From Pseudomonas frederiksbergensis (GTDB lineage Bacteria; Pseudomonadota; Gammaproteobacteria; Pseudomonadales; Pseudomonadaceae), in NCBI RefSeq assembly GCF_001952935.1, contig NZ_CP018319.1, positions 3,363,501-3,427,500 on the forward strand: a stretch of 64,000 nt of DNA. Reading direction: 5' to 3'. Made by a program: the position numbers and the translations under genes. This document shows positions 1-8,582 of this stretch, piece by piece. The notes under the pieces are model-generated. The model was given only the letters and a program-made list of their open reading frames with translations, was not told the DNA's origin and searched no databases. Position 1 is the stretch's first letter, and each line of letters starts with the position of its first letter.

Positions 1-758
1 AGCAGGAAGCTCAGGGCGAATGGATCGCTCAAGACATCGAGCTGGACATCGTCTATGAAGACGACGACATCCTGGTGATCAACAAACCCGCGGGCCTGGT
101 GGTGCATCCTGCCGCCGGTCACGCTGATGGCACCTTGCTCAACGCCTTGCTGCACCACGTGCCGGACATCATTAATGTGCCCCGCGCCGGTATCGTGCAT
201 CGCCTGGACAAGGACACCACCGGTCTGATGGTGGTGGCCAAGACCATTCAGGCGCAGACACAGCTTGTCACGCAATTGCAGAGCCGCAGCGTAAGCCGGA
301 TCTACGAGTGCATCGTGATCGGTGTGGTGACTGCCGGCGGCAAGATCAACGCGCCGATCGGTCGTCACGGTCAGCAACGCCAGCGCATGGCCGTGATGGA
401 AGGTGGCAAGCAGGCCGTCAGCCATTACCGCGTGCTCGAGCGTTTCCGCTCCCACACGCACGTGCGGGTGAAGCTGGAAACCGGTCGTACGCACCAGATT
501 CGTGTGCACATGGCCCACATCAACTACCCGTTGGTCGGAGATCCTGCCTACGGCGGTCGTTTCCGCATTCCGCCGGCAGCCAGTGTGACCATGGTCGAAT
601 CGTTGAAGGCATTCCCGCGTCAGGCGCTGCATGCGCGGTTCCTGGAGCTGGATCACCCGACCACCGGTAAACGCATGAGCTGGGAATCGCCACTGCCGGA
701 CGATTTCGTCTGGTTGCTGACGCTGCTCAAGCAAGACCGCGAGGCGTTCATCGGATGA
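1..758 (+). CDS. rluD: 23S rRNA pseudouridine synthase RluD (5' end missing)
   Basis: Converts U1911, U1915 and U1917 in helix 69 of 23S rRNA to pseudouridine. The reading frame is open from base 3, so the N-terminal S4-like RNA-binding domain lies outside the window. The catalytic domain is present: the HRLDKDTTGL motif holds the catalytic Asp (codon 207-209), and GRTHQIRVHM is the conserved motif near the end of the domain. The stop overlaps the pgeF start (ATGA), so the two are probably translationally coupled. Family assignment is firm; RluD rather than RluA/C is inferred from the motif context and the pgeF-clpB neighbourhood. Confidence 0.93.
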   Translation, partial: QEAQGEWIAQDIELDIVYEDDDILVINKPAGLVVHPAAGHADGTLLNALLHHVPDIINVPRAGIVHRLDKDTTGLMVVAKTIQAQTQLVTQLQSRSVSRIYECIVIGVVTAGGKINAPIGRHGQQRQRMAVMEGGKQAVSHYRVLERFRSHTHVRVKLETGRTHQIRVHMAHINYPLVGDPAYGGRFRIPPAASVTMVESLKAFPRQALHARFLELDHPTTGKRMSWESPLPDDFVWLLTLLKQDREAFIG

Positions 759-1480
759 GTGACTGGCTGATTCCCGACTGGCCTGCGCCTGCCGGGGTGA
801 AAGCCTGCGTTACCACCCGTGCGGGCGGCGTCAGTCTGGCGCCGTTCGACAGCCTCAATCTCGGCGATCACGTCGATGACAGCCCCGAAGCTGTTGCCGA
901 AAACCGCCGTCGCCTCACCGATCATTTCTCTATTCAGCCGGCCTGGTTAAAGCAGGTTCACGGCATTGCCGTGGCCCACGCAGACCCAAGCCTTACGGCC
1001 ACTGCCGATGCCAGCTGGACGGCAACGCCCGGTATTGCCTGCACAGCGATGACGGCGGATTGCCTGCCGGCGCTGTTCTGTGACCGTGCCGGTACTCGCG
1101 TAGCGGCGGCTCATGCCGGATGGCGCGGGTTGGCGGCGGGTGTGCTGGAAGCAACCCTCGACAGCCTGGCCGTGCCGCCAGAAGAAGTGCTGGTCTGGCT
1201 CGGCCCCGCCATTGGTCCGCAAGCCTTTGAAGTCGGCCCGGAAGTGCGCGAAACCTTCGTCGAGCAATTGCCCGAAGCCGCCAAAGCCTTTGTGCCGAGT
1301 CAAAATGCTGGCAAATTCATGGCTGATATCTATGAGCTGGCGCGTTTGCGCCTGGCCACTCGCGGGGTTACCGCTGTTTATGGTGGCGGTTTCTGCACCG
1401 TGACCGATCCTCGCTTCTTTTCCTACCGCCGCAGTCCACGCACCGGTCGGTTTGCCTCCTTGGTCTGGCTCGAACGCTAG
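755..1480 (+). CDS. pgeF: Peptidoglycan editing factor PgeF (YfiH / polyphenol oxidase family)
   Basis: A 241-residue protein of the YfiH family. Members are metal-binding enzymes that remove wrongly incorporated L-Ser from the muropeptide precursor UDP-MurNAc-Ser; some have been described as laccase-like or purine-nucleoside-cleaving. Visible family marks are the TADCLPALFCD segment, the HAGWRGLAAGV motif with a metal-ligand His, and the C-terminal DPRFFSYRR. The length is normal. The start ATG overlaps the rluD stop by 4 bases. It forms a unit with rluD just upstream of clpB, a conserved order in pseudomonads. Confidence 0.92.
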   Translation: MSDWLIPDWPAPAGVKACVTTRAGGVSLAPFDSLNLGDHVDDSPEAVAENRRRLTDHFSIQPAWLKQVHGIAVAHADPSLTATADASWTATPGIACTAMTADCLPALFCDRAGTRVAAAHAGWRGLAAGVLEATLDSLAVPPEEVLVWLGPAIGPQAFEVGPEVRETFVEQLPEAAKAFVPSQNAGKFMADIYELARLRLATRGVTAVYGGGFCTVTDPRFFSYRRSPRTGRFASLVWLER

Positions 1481-1510
1481 ACTTCTCTGATCTACATCAA
1501 CATCACGACG

Positions 1511-1538
1511 CTTGAATCTCCCAGAATCGACCACATCT
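1511..1538 (+). promoter_or_regulatory. Predicted sigma-32 (RpoH) heat-shock promoter of clpB
   Basis: CTTGAA (1511-1516), a 14-base spacer, then CCACATCT (1531-1538). The RpoH consensus is CTTGAA-N13/14-CCCCATNT, so the -35 is perfect, the spacing is ideal and the -10 differs at one base. The predicted start is near 1545, about 65 bases before the clpB ATG. Confidence 0.8.
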
Positions 1539-1609
1539 AAGTGATATCCGGCAGGTTTCTTCATTCAGGATGTTTCATAGGTCCGGCCTGCTCAAAAGGA
1601 AGGTGACCC

Positions 1610-4174
1610 ATGCGTATAGACCGTTTAACCAGCAAGTTGCAGTTAGCCTTGTCCGACGCCCAATCCCTGGCCGTCGGCCTCGATCATCCGGGCATTGAAC
1701 CGGCGCACTTGATGCAAGCCATGCTTGAACAGCAGGGTGGTTCGATCAAACCCCTGTTGATGCAGGTTGGCTTCGACGTCAACAGCCTGCGCAAAGAGCT
1801 GACCAAAGAGCTCGATCAACTACCAAAAATCCAGAACCCGACCGGCGACGTCAACATGTCGCAGGATCTGGCGCGTCTGCTCAATCAGGCCGACCGCCTG
1901 GCCCAGCAGAAGGGCGACCAGTTCATCTCCAGCGAGCTGGTGTTGCTCGCCGCCATGGACGAGAACAGCAAACTCGGCAAATTGTTGCTCGGTCAGGGCG
2001 TCAGCAAGAAAGCCCTGGAAAACGCGATTACCAATCTGCGTGGTGGTGAGGCCGTCAATGACGCCAACCATGAAGAATCGCGCCAGGCGCTGGATAAATA
2101 CACCGTCGACCTGACCAAGCGTGCCGAAGAAGGCAAGCTCGATCCGGTGATCGGCCGTGACGACGAAATTCGCCGGACCATTCAAGTCCTGCAACGCCGC
2201 ACCAAGAACAACCCGGTGTTGATCGGTGAGCCTGGCGTGGGTAAAACCGCCATCGCCGAAGGCCTGGCCCAGCGCATCATCAACGGCGAAGTGCCGGATG
2301 GACTGAAAGGCAAGCGCCTGCTGTCCCTGGACATGGGGTCGCTGATTGCCGGTGCCAAGTACCGTGGCGAGTTCGAAGAACGCCTCAAATCCCTGCTCAA
2401 CGAACTGTCGAAGCAGGAAGGGCAGATCATTCTGTTCATCGACGAACTGCACACCATGGTTGGCGCCGGTAAAGGCGAAGGCTCGATGGACGCGGGCAAT
2501 ATGCTCAAGCCTGCATTGGCCCGTGGTGAACTGCACTGCGTCGGCGCGACCACGCTCAACGAGTACCGCCAATATATAGAGAAGGACGCGGCCCTCGAGC
2601 GGCGCTTCCAGAAAGTCTTGGTGGATGAGCCGAGCGAAGAAGACACCATCGCGATTCTGCGTGGCCTGAAAGAGCGTTACGAGGTTCACCACAAGGTAGC
2701 GATTACCGACGGCGCGATCATCGCCGCGGCCAAGCTCAGTCACCGTTACATTACCGATCGTCAGCTGCCGGACAAAGCCATCGACCTGATCGACGAAGCC
2801 GCCAGCCGTATCCGCATGGAGATCGACTCCAAGCCGGAAGTGCTCGATCGTCTGGAGCGCCGTCTGATTCAGCTGAAGGTGGAATCCCAGGCGCTGAAGA
2901 AAGAAAGCGATGACGCGGCGAAGAAACGCCTGGAAAAACTTCAGGAAGAGATCGTTCGTCACGAACGTGAGTACTCGGACCTCGAAGAAATCTGGAACGC
3001 GGAAAAAGCCGAAGTCCAGGGTTCTGCGCAGATCCAGCAGAAAATCGAACAGTCCCGTCAGGAACTGGAAGCCGCCCGCCGCAAAGGCGATCTGAACCGC
3101 ATGGCCGAGTTGCAGTACGGGATCATCCCGGACCTGGAGCGCAGCCTGCAAATGGTCGACCAGCACGGTAAAACTGAAAACCAGTTGCTGCGCAGCAAGG
3201 TGACTGAAGAAGAGATCGCCGAAGTTGTCTCGAAATGGACCGGCATTCCGGTGTCGAAAATGCTCGAGGGCGAGCGCGACAAGCTGATGAAGATGGAAAG
3301 CCTGTTGCACCAACGTGTGATCGGCCAGGACGAAGCGGTGATTGCCGTTTCCAACGCCGTGCGGCGCTCCCGCGCCGGGTTGTCCGATCCGAATCGCCCG
3401 AGCGGTTCGTTCATGTTCCTCGGCCCGACCGGTGTCGGTAAAACCGAGCTGTGCAAGGCACTCGCCGAGTTCCTCTTTGATACGGAAGAGGCGATGGTGC
3501 GGATCGATATGTCCGAGTTCATGGAGAAACATTCCGTGGCTCGCCTGATCGGTGCGCCACCAGGCTACGTAGGCTATGAAGAGGGCGGTTACCTGACCGA
3601 GGCGGTGCGTCGCAAGCCTTATTCGGTGATCCTCCTGGACGAGGTCGAGAAGGCCCACCCGGACGTCTTCAACATCTTGCTGCAAGTGCTGGAAGATGGC
3701 CGGCTGACCGACAGTCATGGCCGCACGGTGGATTTCAAAAATACCGTGATTGTCATGACCTCCAACCTCGGTTCGGTGCAGATCCAGGAATTGGTCGGTG
3801 ATCGTGAGGCTCAACGTGCGGCAGTGATGGACGCAATTTCCACGCACTTCCGGCCGGAGTTCATCAACCGGGTCGATGAAGTGGTGATCTTCGAGCCGCT
3901 GGCTCGGGATCAGATCGCGGGCATTACCGAGATCCAGTTGGGTCGCCTGCGCAGTCGCCTGACCGAACGCGAGCTGAAGCTTGATCTGAGCCCTGAGGCC
4001 ATGGATAAGCTGATCGCGGTGGGTTACGACCCGGTTTACGGTGCGCGGCCGCTCAAACGGGCTATCCAGCGCTGGATCGAGAACCCGCTGGCGCAGCTGA
4101 TTCTGTCCGGTCGTTTCATGCCAGGCGACACCGCAACAGGCACTGTGGAAAACGACGAAATCGTTTTCGTCTGA
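1610..4174 (+). CDS. clpB: ATP-dependent disaggregase ClpB
   Basis: Cytoplasmic hexameric Hsp100 chaperone that, with DnaK, pulls proteins out of aggregates. It has 854 residues, usual for the family (E. coli 857). Order: Clp-N repeats (about 1-145), first AAA+ module with Walker A GEPGVGKT (residues 206-213) and Walker [10 protein letters not shown], the coiled-coil middle domain (about 410-525, with many Glu, Lys and Arg), second AAA+ module with Walker A GPTGVGKT (605-612), and the C-terminal D2-small domain. A strong ribosome binding site (AAGGAAGG) precedes the ATG. A sigma-32 promoter lies upstream and a hairpin terminator follows, so it is probably a single-gene heat-shock unit. Confidence 0.98.
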   Translation: MRIDRLTSKLQLALSDAQSLAVGLDHPGIEPAHLMQAMLEQQGGSIKPLLMQVGFDVNSLRKELTKELDQLPKIQNPTGDVNMSQDLARLLNQADRLAQQKGDQFISSELVLLAAMDENSKLGKLLLGQGVSKKALENAITNLRGGEAVNDANHEESRQALDKYTVDLTKRAEEGKLDPVIGRDDEIRRTIQVLQRRTKNNPVLIGEPGVGKTAIAEGLAQRIINGEVPDGLKGKRLLSLDMGSLIAGAKYRGEFEERLKSLLNELSKQEGQIILFIDELHTMVGAGKGEGSMDAGNMLKPALARGELHCVGATTLNEYRQYIEKDAALERRFQKVLVDEPSEEDTIAILRGLKERYEVHHKVAITDGAIIAAAKLSHRYITDRQLPDKAIDLIDEAASRIRMEIDSKPEVLDRLERRLIQLKVESQALKKESDDAAKKRLEKLQEEIVRHEREYSDLEEIWNAEKAEVQGSAQIQQKIEQSRQELEAARRKGDLNRMAELQYGIIPDLERSLQMVDQHGKTENQLLRSKVTEEEIAEVVSKWTGIPVSKMLEGERDKLMKMESLLHQRVIGQDEAVIAVSNAVRRSRAGLSDPNRPSGSFMFLGPTGVGKTELCKALAEFLFDTEEAMVRIDMSEFMEKHSVARLIGAPPGYVGYEEGGYLTEAVRRKPYSVILLDEVEKAHPDVFNILLQVLEDGRLTDSHGRTVDFKNTVIVMTSNLGSVQIQELVGDREAQRAAVMDAISTHFRPEFINRVDEVVIFEPLARDQIAGITEIQLGRLRSRLTERELKLDLSPEAMDKLIAVGYDPVYGARPLKRAIQRWIENPLAQLILSGRFMPGDTATGTVENDEIVFV

Positions 4175-4198
4175 CTCAAAACGGCAGTGCAATGGATG

Positions 4199-4225
4199 AG
4201 GCCTCGCATTGCGAGGCCTTTTTTT
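4199..4225 (+). terminator. Intrinsic terminator after clpB
   Basis: Perfect stem AGGCCTCGC/GCGAGGCCT with a 3-base ATT loop, followed by a run of T's, 25 bases after the clpB stop. Confidence 0.93.
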
Positions 4226-4358
4226 CGCCAGGCTGTTGAACTCTAAGGAAAAGGCTTGTAAAGTGCGCCCCGCAGTAAGTCGCCCTGAAGGGTTCCAGCT
4301 CCCCAAGCCGGAATCTGAAATAAGTTGCAAATCATTAACTTGAAAGCAATTTAGGGGG

Positions 4359-4386
4359 TTGACAGAGGTGCTTAAGATTGTAGAAT
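4359..4386 (+). promoter_or_regulatory. Sigma-70 promoter of the tRNA cluster
   Basis: TTGACA (4359-4364), a 16-base spacer and TAGAAT (4381-4386), followed by a GC-rich discriminator (GCGCGCC) of the kind seen at stringently controlled stable-RNA promoters. It lies about 85 bases before tRNA-Asn. Confidence 0.8.
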
Positions 4387-4472
4387 AGCGCGCCTCAGAC
4401 ACACGAACGCAGCGATGCGAACGGGTCGAAGAGGTGAAGCAAGCTTCACAGTTGTAAATTGAAATATGTAGT

Positions 4473-4548
4473 TCCGTGATAGCTCAGTCGGTAGAGCAAA
4501 TGACTGTTAATCATTGGGTCCCAGGTTCGAGTCCTGGTCACGGAGCCA
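4473..4548 (+). tRNA. tRNA-Asn (anticodon GTT)
   Basis: 76 bases including an encoded CCA. The acceptor arms TCCGTGA/TCACGGA pair, the D-loop has AGCTCAGTCGGTAGAGC, the anticodon loop reads CTGTTAA (GTT), and the T-arm contains GGTTCGAGTCC. First gene of a cluster read as one transcript. Confidence 0.97.
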
Positions 4549-4557
4549 ATTTCAAGC

Positions 4558-4634
4558 CGGGGTATAGCGCAGTCCGGTAGCGCGCCTGCTTTGGGAGCAG
4601 GATGTCAGGAGTTCGAATCCCCTTACCCCGACCA
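4558..4634 (+). tRNA. tRNA-Pro (anticodon TGG), first copy
   Basis: 77 bases including CCA. The acceptor stem CGGGGTA pairs with TACCCCG. The anticodon stem CCTGC/GCAGG encloses TTTGGGA (anticodon TGG). It lies 9 bases after tRNA-Asn. Identical to the copy at 4813-4889. Confidence 0.97.
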
Positions 4635-4639
4635 TTTTT

Positions 4640-4715
4640 GGGTCGTTAGCTCAGTTGGTAGAGCAGTTGGCTTTTAACCAATTGGTCGTAGGTTCGAATC
4701 CCACACGACCCACCA
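4640..4715 (+). tRNA. tRNA-Lys (anticodon TTT)
   Basis: 76 bases including CCA. The acceptor stem GGGTCGT pairs with ACGACCC, and the anticodon loop is CTTTTAA (TTT). It starts 5 bases after tRNA-Pro. Confidence 0.97.
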
Positions 4716-4779
4716 TTTTTGAAACCAGTTCACGCTGGGATCAGATCTTAAGATCAGAGGCCAAAAGCACTGATCGAAG

Positions 4780-4807
4780 AAGGCGACTTTTTAAAGGTCG
4801 CCTTTTT
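4780..4807 (+). terminator. Hairpin terminator between tRNA-Lys and the second tRNA-Pro
   Basis: Stem AAGGCGAC/GTCGCCTT followed by five T's. It ends 5 bases before the second tRNA-Pro, which would therefore depend on readthrough or on RNA processing. Confidence 0.8.
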
Positions 4808-4812
4808 ATTAC

Positions 4813-4889
4813 CGGGGTATAGCGCAGTCCGGTAGCGCGCCTGCTTTGGGAGCAGGATGTCAGGAGTTCGAATCCCCTTACCCCGACCA
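4813..4889 (+). tRNA. tRNA-Pro (anticodon TGG), second identical copy
   Basis: All 77 bases match the copy at 4558-4634, including the CCA end. It sits after one terminator hairpin and before another, so it looks like a local duplication of the proline gene. Confidence 0.97.
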
Positions 4890-4893
4890 TATT

Positions 4894-4931
4894 AAAAATC
4901 CTCGTATCGAAAGATACGGGGATTTTTTTTT
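4894..4931 (+). terminator. Terminator of the tRNA cluster
   Basis: A 13-bp stem (AAATCCTCGTATC against GATACGGGGATTT, one T-G pair) with a GAAA tetraloop, followed by a run of T's. Confidence 0.93.
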
Positions 4932-4955
4932 GCCTTCGAAAAATGTTCCAGATGC

Positions 4956-4989
4956 AAAAAAGCCGCGCTTCTCGACGGAAAAGCGCGGC
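4956..4989 (-). terminator. Terminator of the EF-hand gene
   Basis: Read on the minus strand: GCCGCGCTT, a 10-base loop, AAGCGCGGC and then six T's, 16 bases after the stop of the gene at 5005-5403. Confidence 0.9.
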
Positions 4990-5004
4990 CTGGTTCTCGG
5001 CGGA

Positions 5005-5403
5005 TTAGGCGCCGTCTTGGTCTTTCAAGTGCTCGAACAGGCCTTTTGGCATTTTCTTGCCATTTGCTTCGTAGTTGGCTTTCACGTTATCGAATGCCTC
5101 TTGCTCGTCGATGAAGCCGTCATGGTTGGTGTCGATCTTGTCGAAATTGGATTTCGGCGCAACTTTCTGGAATTCGGCACGGGATACCTTGCCGTCATCA
5201 TCCGTGTCGGTTTTTGCCATCGAGGCATCGCCACACTTGCCCTCGCCACATTTCCCTTCAGGAGTCTTCACGACCTGTTCGGCCGAGGCCAGCAGGTAGC
5301 CCTGAGTCAGTGGTTGCGCGGCGAACACAGAACCGGACAACATCATGCCTCCGGCCAAAACAGCGCCGAGAAAACCGATAGTGTTTTTGGTGGTACGGGA
5401 CAT
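5005..5403 (-). CDS. Secreted EF-hand protein with a tandem EGKCG motif
   Basis: 132 residues from the ATG at 5403, which has an AGGAG site 7 bases upstream; a further upstream in-frame start lacks one. A signal peptide is likely (residues 1-29, hydrophobic core, cleavage after SVFA-A). The mature part starts with QPLTQGYLLAS, then two EGKCG units (residues 49-58, Cys52 and Cys57), then two canonical EF-hand loops (66-77 DTDDDGKVSRAE and 91-102 DTNHDGFIDEQE). The EGKCG repeat after a short signal-bearing leader is the hallmark of HvfA-type RiPP metallophore precursors, but those lack EF-hands, and the HvfB (DUF692) and HvfC partners are not in the window. Calcium binding is likely from the EF-hands; any Cys modification is speculation. 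Confidence 0.85.
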   Translation of the reverse strand: MSRTTKNTIGFLGAVLAGGMMLSGSVFAAQPLTQGYLLASAEQVVKTPEGKCGEGKCGDASMAKTDTDDDGKVSRAEFQKVAPKSNFDKIDTNHDGFIDEQEAFDNVKANYEANGKKMPKGLFEHLKDQDGA

Positions 5404-5620
5404 TTCAATACTCCTGGGTTGCACGACACAACCGTTCGATAAAGGACGCCACGCAAGTGCGGCGATAACCGTAGCTGGCGGTAGCCTTGCTCGGGAGTGG
5501 CCATTTAGCGGGCGTGGTGTATCGCTACTGTGTCGCGCAAGGGGGAGTTTGTATGCGAAGGGGAAGAAACGGCGGGGGAGATACAGTGAGACACAGATCT
5601 ACAAGGTAATGAATAACAAT

Positions 5621-5708
5621 GTGGGAGCGGGCTTGCTCGCGAAGGGGGCATAACATTCAACATCTCTATTGACTGTCATACCGCCTTCGCGAGCAAGCCC
5701 GCTCCCAC
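5621..5708. repeat. REP pair (inverted)
   Basis: Two REP units facing each other: GTGGGAGCGGGCTTGCTCGC at the left and its reverse complement at the right, about 45 bases between. It fills much of the 316-base stretch between the EF-hand gene and ndh. Nothing else is recognisable in that stretch. Confidence 0.93.
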
Positions 5709-5719
5709 AGTGGATTGTG

Positions 5720-7018
5720 TTAGTGAAGTTTGAGCCGTGGCTCAGTCCCGCGCCCGATCTTGCTCCCCAACATCAACATCGCCGTACGAAACGCGCCATA
5801 CAACGCCATCTGGTGCATGCGATACAGCGACACGTAAAACATCCGCGCCAGCCAGCCTTCAAGCATCACGCTGCCGGTGAGGTTGCCCATCAAGTTACCC
5901 ACAGCCGAAAAACGCGACAGCGAGATCAGTGAGCCGTAGTCGGTGTATTTGTACGCCGGCAGAGATTTGCCTTCGATTCGCAGCTTCAGCGATTTGGCCA
6001 GCAACGAAGCTTGCTGATGCGCAGCCTGGGCGCGCGGCGGCACATTGCGATCGGTGCCCGGCTGCGGGCACGCCGCGCAGTCACCGAAGGCGAAGATGTT
6101 CTCGTCGCGGGTGGTTTGCAGGGTCGGCAGCACCTGCAGCTGATTGATCCGGTTGGTTTCCAGGCCATCGATGTCCTTGAGGAAACCCGGTGCACGAATC
6201 CCGGCCGCCCAGACTTTCAGGCTGGCGTTGATGACTTTGCCATCGGCGGTAATCAGGCTGTCGGCCGTCACTTCACTGACGGCGGCATTGGTCATGACGT
6301 TGACCCCGAGTTTCTCCAGGGTTTTATGCACAGGGCCGCCGATACGTTCCGGCAGCGCTGGCAGTACCCGCGGCCCGGCTTCGATCAAGGTGATGTGCAT
6401 GTTCTCCGGTTTGATCCGGTCCAGGCCGTAAGCCGCGAGTTCGTGGGCGGCGTTGTGCAGTTCGGCGGCCAGTTCGACCCCGGTGGCACCGGCGCCGACG
6501 ATGGCCACGCTGATCTGCTCGACCTTGTCGGTCTGTCCGGCGTGTGCTCGCAGGTAGTGGTTGAGCAATTGCTGGTGGAAGCGCTCGGCCTGTTTGCGGG
6601 TGTCGAGGAACAGGCAGTGTTGCGCCGCGCCCTGTGTCCCGAAATCGTTGGTGGTGCTACCGACCGCGATCACCAGCGAGTCGTAACCCACTTCGCGCGC
6701 CGGGACCAGTTCAATGCCGGCTTCGTCGTAGGTAGCGGCCAGCTGGATTTTTTTCTGTGCGCGATCAAGCCCGCTCATGCGCCCCAGCTGGAACTCGAAG
6801 TGGTTCCATTTTGCCTGGGCAACATAGTTGAGTTCGTCTTCGGAAGAGTTCAGGGAGCCTGCCGCCACTTCGTGTAACAGCGGTTTCCAGATGTGGGTCA
6901 GGTTCGCGTCGACCAGCATTACACTGGCCGTGCCGCGCTTGCCCAGAGTCTTACCCAGACGGGTAGCCAACTCCAGACCGCCGGCGCCGCCGCCAACGAT
7001 GACAATACGATGAGTCAT
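5720..7018 (-). CDS. ndh: Type II NADH:quinone dehydrogenase (Ndh)
   Basis: A 432-residue FAD flavoprotein at the inner membrane that passes electrons from NADH to quinone without pumping protons. The N-terminus has the FAD-binding Rossmann motif IVIVGGGAGGLE, and a second dinucleotide fold (NADH) is seen around VAIVGAGATGVELAAEL. The C-terminal segment IFAFGDCAACP contacts FAD, and a basic amphipathic tail fits membrane association. ATG at 7018 is preferred over an upstream TTG. Followed downstream on the minus strand only by REP sequence. The family is sure; Ndh rather than a related FAD oxidoreductase rests on length and overall similarity. Confidence 0.88.
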   Translation of the reverse strand: MTHRIVIVGGGAGGLELATRLGKTLGKRGTASVMLVDANLTHIWKPLLHEVAAGSLNSSEDELNYVAQAKWNHFEFQLGRMSGLDRAQKKIQLAATYDEAGIELVPAREVGYDSLVIAVGSTTNDFGTQGAAQHCLFLDTRKQAERFHQQLLNHYLRAHAGQTDKVEQISVAIVGAGATGVELAAELHNAAHELAAYGLDRIKPENMHITLIEAGPRVLPALPERIGGPVHKTLEKLGVNVMTNAAVSEVTADSLITADGKVINASLKVWAAGIRAPGFLKDIDGLETNRINQLQVLPTLQTTRDENIFAFGDCAACPQPGTDRNVPPRAQAAHQQASLLAKSLKLRIEGKSLPAYKYTDYGSLISLSRFSAVGNLMGNLTGSVMLEGWLARMFYVSLYRMHQMALYGAFRTAMLMLGSKIGRGTEPRLKLH

Positions 7019-7078
7019 GGGGATATCTCGCAAGGCTAAAAGAAATCGGTGCAGTCAACCGAGCGAGCGCGATGCAGC

Positions 7079-7252
7079 TCATAGCGTCAGGTAACTGATA
7101 AGTCGGCTCAACAGGCCTAAACCAATGGTCACTGCCAACACCACCACCAGGAGCATCCACGGCCGGAAAGGCCGGCGCTCGACTTGGTGCTGGGACAGTT
7201 GCAGGTACTCTTCGACATGCTTTTGGTCGTCGGGGTTCAGGCGGCTGGTCAT
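7079..7252 (-). CDS. Small DUF3094-family membrane protein
   Basis: 57 residues. The N-terminal half is polar (MTSRLNPDDQKHVEEYL), and one transmembrane segment lies at about residues 33-48 (MLLVVVLAVTIGLGLL). It matches the short DUF3094 proteins that accompany ndh in pseudomonads. Function unknown. It lies 60 bases upstream of the ndh start on the same strand, so co-transcription with ndh is likely. Confidence 0.85.
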   Translation of the reverse strand: MTSRLNPDDQKHVEEYLQLSQHQVERRPFRPWMLLVVVLAVTIGLGLLSRLISYLTL

Positions 7253-7306
7253 ATTGGGCCTCGTCAGGGGTAGACGTAGCTGAATGTGTAGAAGCTACAG
7301 GCTGAT

Positions 7307-7834
7307 TTAACGAACGTTGAACGGAGCATAGCCGCTGTCAGGAACGGGCTCGACGCTCACCGTATCGTCCAGGCGAATGATTCCACTTTGTAACACCCGG
7401 GCGGTGATTCCGCCATGTCCGCGAACGGCCTGAAAGGTCCCGGGACCGAGGTTGTTCTCGAGACGGGCGCAGGGTTGGCACCAGCCAGTGGTTTCGAAAA
7501 TCGCCTGGCCAATCCTGAAGCGCCGACCCTTGAGACTGAAGAGATTGATGCCGCTGATAACGAGGTTGCGTCGCAAATCATTAGGTAATACCGGTTTATC
7601 TTCCGGCCGGCCCATCAGTGAGTTGATCACCGCCAGATGCTCCCATTGGATCAGCGTCACTTGCCGTGCATTGCGTACGCCGGGACGTGCGTGATCACCG
7701 GTCAATCCGGCTTCGAGCCGCGCCTCCACGGCATCGAGTTCGATCATTTGAGAACGTGATTGCGGCCGCACGCCGATCCAGCGAACGCGACCGGTTTGCG
7801 GCACTTCGGCAATCAGTTCCTGCAATGGACTCAC
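7307..7834 (-). CDS. MOSC domain protein
   Basis: 175 residues. MOSC domains handle sulfur or molybdenum cofactor chemistry, as in molybdenum cofactor sulfurase and YiiM. The fold is recognisable from the N-terminal LDAVEARLEAGLTGDHARPG segment, a central WCQPCARLENNLG (Cys pair that may carry sulfur) and the C-terminal GGITARVLQSGIIRLDDTVSV. Its start overlaps the stop of the DUF1780 gene by 4 bases. The substrate is unknown. Confidence 0.88.
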   Translation of the reverse strand: MSPLQELIAEVPQTGRVRWIGVRPQSRSQMIELDAVEARLEAGLTGDHARPGVRNARQVTLIQWEHLAVINSLMGRPEDKPVLPNDLRRNLVISGINLFSLKGRRFRIGQAIFETTGWCQPCARLENNLGPGTFQAVRGHGGITARVLQSGIIRLDDTVSVEPVPDSGYAPFNVR

Positions 7835-8457
7835 AGGCTGATCCCGACGTCGAAAACAATGCTGCGACCCAGGTTGCTGCGCAGAAAGTCCGGGGCATCC
7901 GGGTGAGCGAACAGCACACGGGCGAAGGTCGGGCCGACCAGCGACAACGAGCGCCAGCCTTGGCGCAGGTATTCGGTTGGTGGCGGGAAATGGCTGTTGA
8001 GGTCCAGCACTTCGCGCTTGAGGCTGGCGAAGGCGATGATGTCCAGTTCGCCCAGGTCCATGCCGCGTTCTTTGTAGTTGTGGGCTTTTTTGCGCAAGGT
8101 TGGCGCGAGCCTGAGCAAGAACTCATTGGCCGGAATGCGCCGGGGCTTGGCCTCGCGGCGCACCAGCGAACTCAGGGAAAACGCACTGCGCCGGCGTTGC
8201 AGCTCATCGCGCCATTCGTCGTTGAGGCGTCGGCCCTCATCGAGCACGAAAAACACTTCGAAACTGGCGTCACGAAAAAGCACGTCCGGCGGCTCCCCGG
8301 CCGGGGCGAATTCGTCGGCGCGATAGGGAATGTTCAGGCCTTGCAGCAGGCGCTGGCAGACCCAACGCTCACGCTCCCATTTGCGGGCATTGGACAGGAA
8401 CGCGTTGGCTTGCTCGGCCGCAATGGTCAGCAGGCGTAAATAATCTGAGTCATCCAT
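7831..8457 (-). CDS. DUF1780 family protein
   Basis: 208 residues from the ATG at 8457 (MDDSDYLRLL). No signal peptide or membrane segment is visible, so it is probably cytoplasmic. It has a charged central region with SLVRREAKPRRIPANEFLLRL and the conserved end GRSIVFDVGISL. It matches the DUF1780 family found next to MOSC, DUF3094 and ndh genes in pseudomonads. Function unknown. The start is not sharply fixed: an upstream in-frame start would add 14 residues. Confidence 0.82.
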   Translation of the reverse strand: MDDSDYLRLLTIAAEQANAFLSNARKWERERWVCQRLLQGLNIPYRADEFAPAGEPPDVLFRDASFEVFFVLDEGRRLNDEWRDELQRRRSAFSLSSLVRREAKPRRIPANEFLLRLAPTLRKKAHNYKERGMDLGELDIIAFASLKREVLDLNSHFPPPTEYLRQGWRSLSLVGPTFARVLFAHPDAPDFLRSNLGRSIVFDVGISL

Positions 8458-8582
8458 AAGCCCAAGCTTAGCGTTCAAATGTGATCGCAAAAAAGACAAT
8501 TTGTCGTAGAGGGCAAAGTCTGCCCGATCTTCGTCGCGCTATTGCCGGCCTCAATCCTGATTCAGCGCCTGTTTCAGGGCAT

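Noticed and set aside
1820..4402. Long open frame antisense to clpB
   Set aside because: Shadow of the codon bias of clpB; no ribosome binding site and no recognisable domain.
4846..5442. Open frame beginning inside tRNA-Pro
   Set aside because: Overlaps a tRNA, a terminator and the EF-hand gene on the other strand.
5621..5708. CRISPR-like repeats at REP sites
   Set aside because: Only two inverted units per site, no regular spacers and no cas genes.
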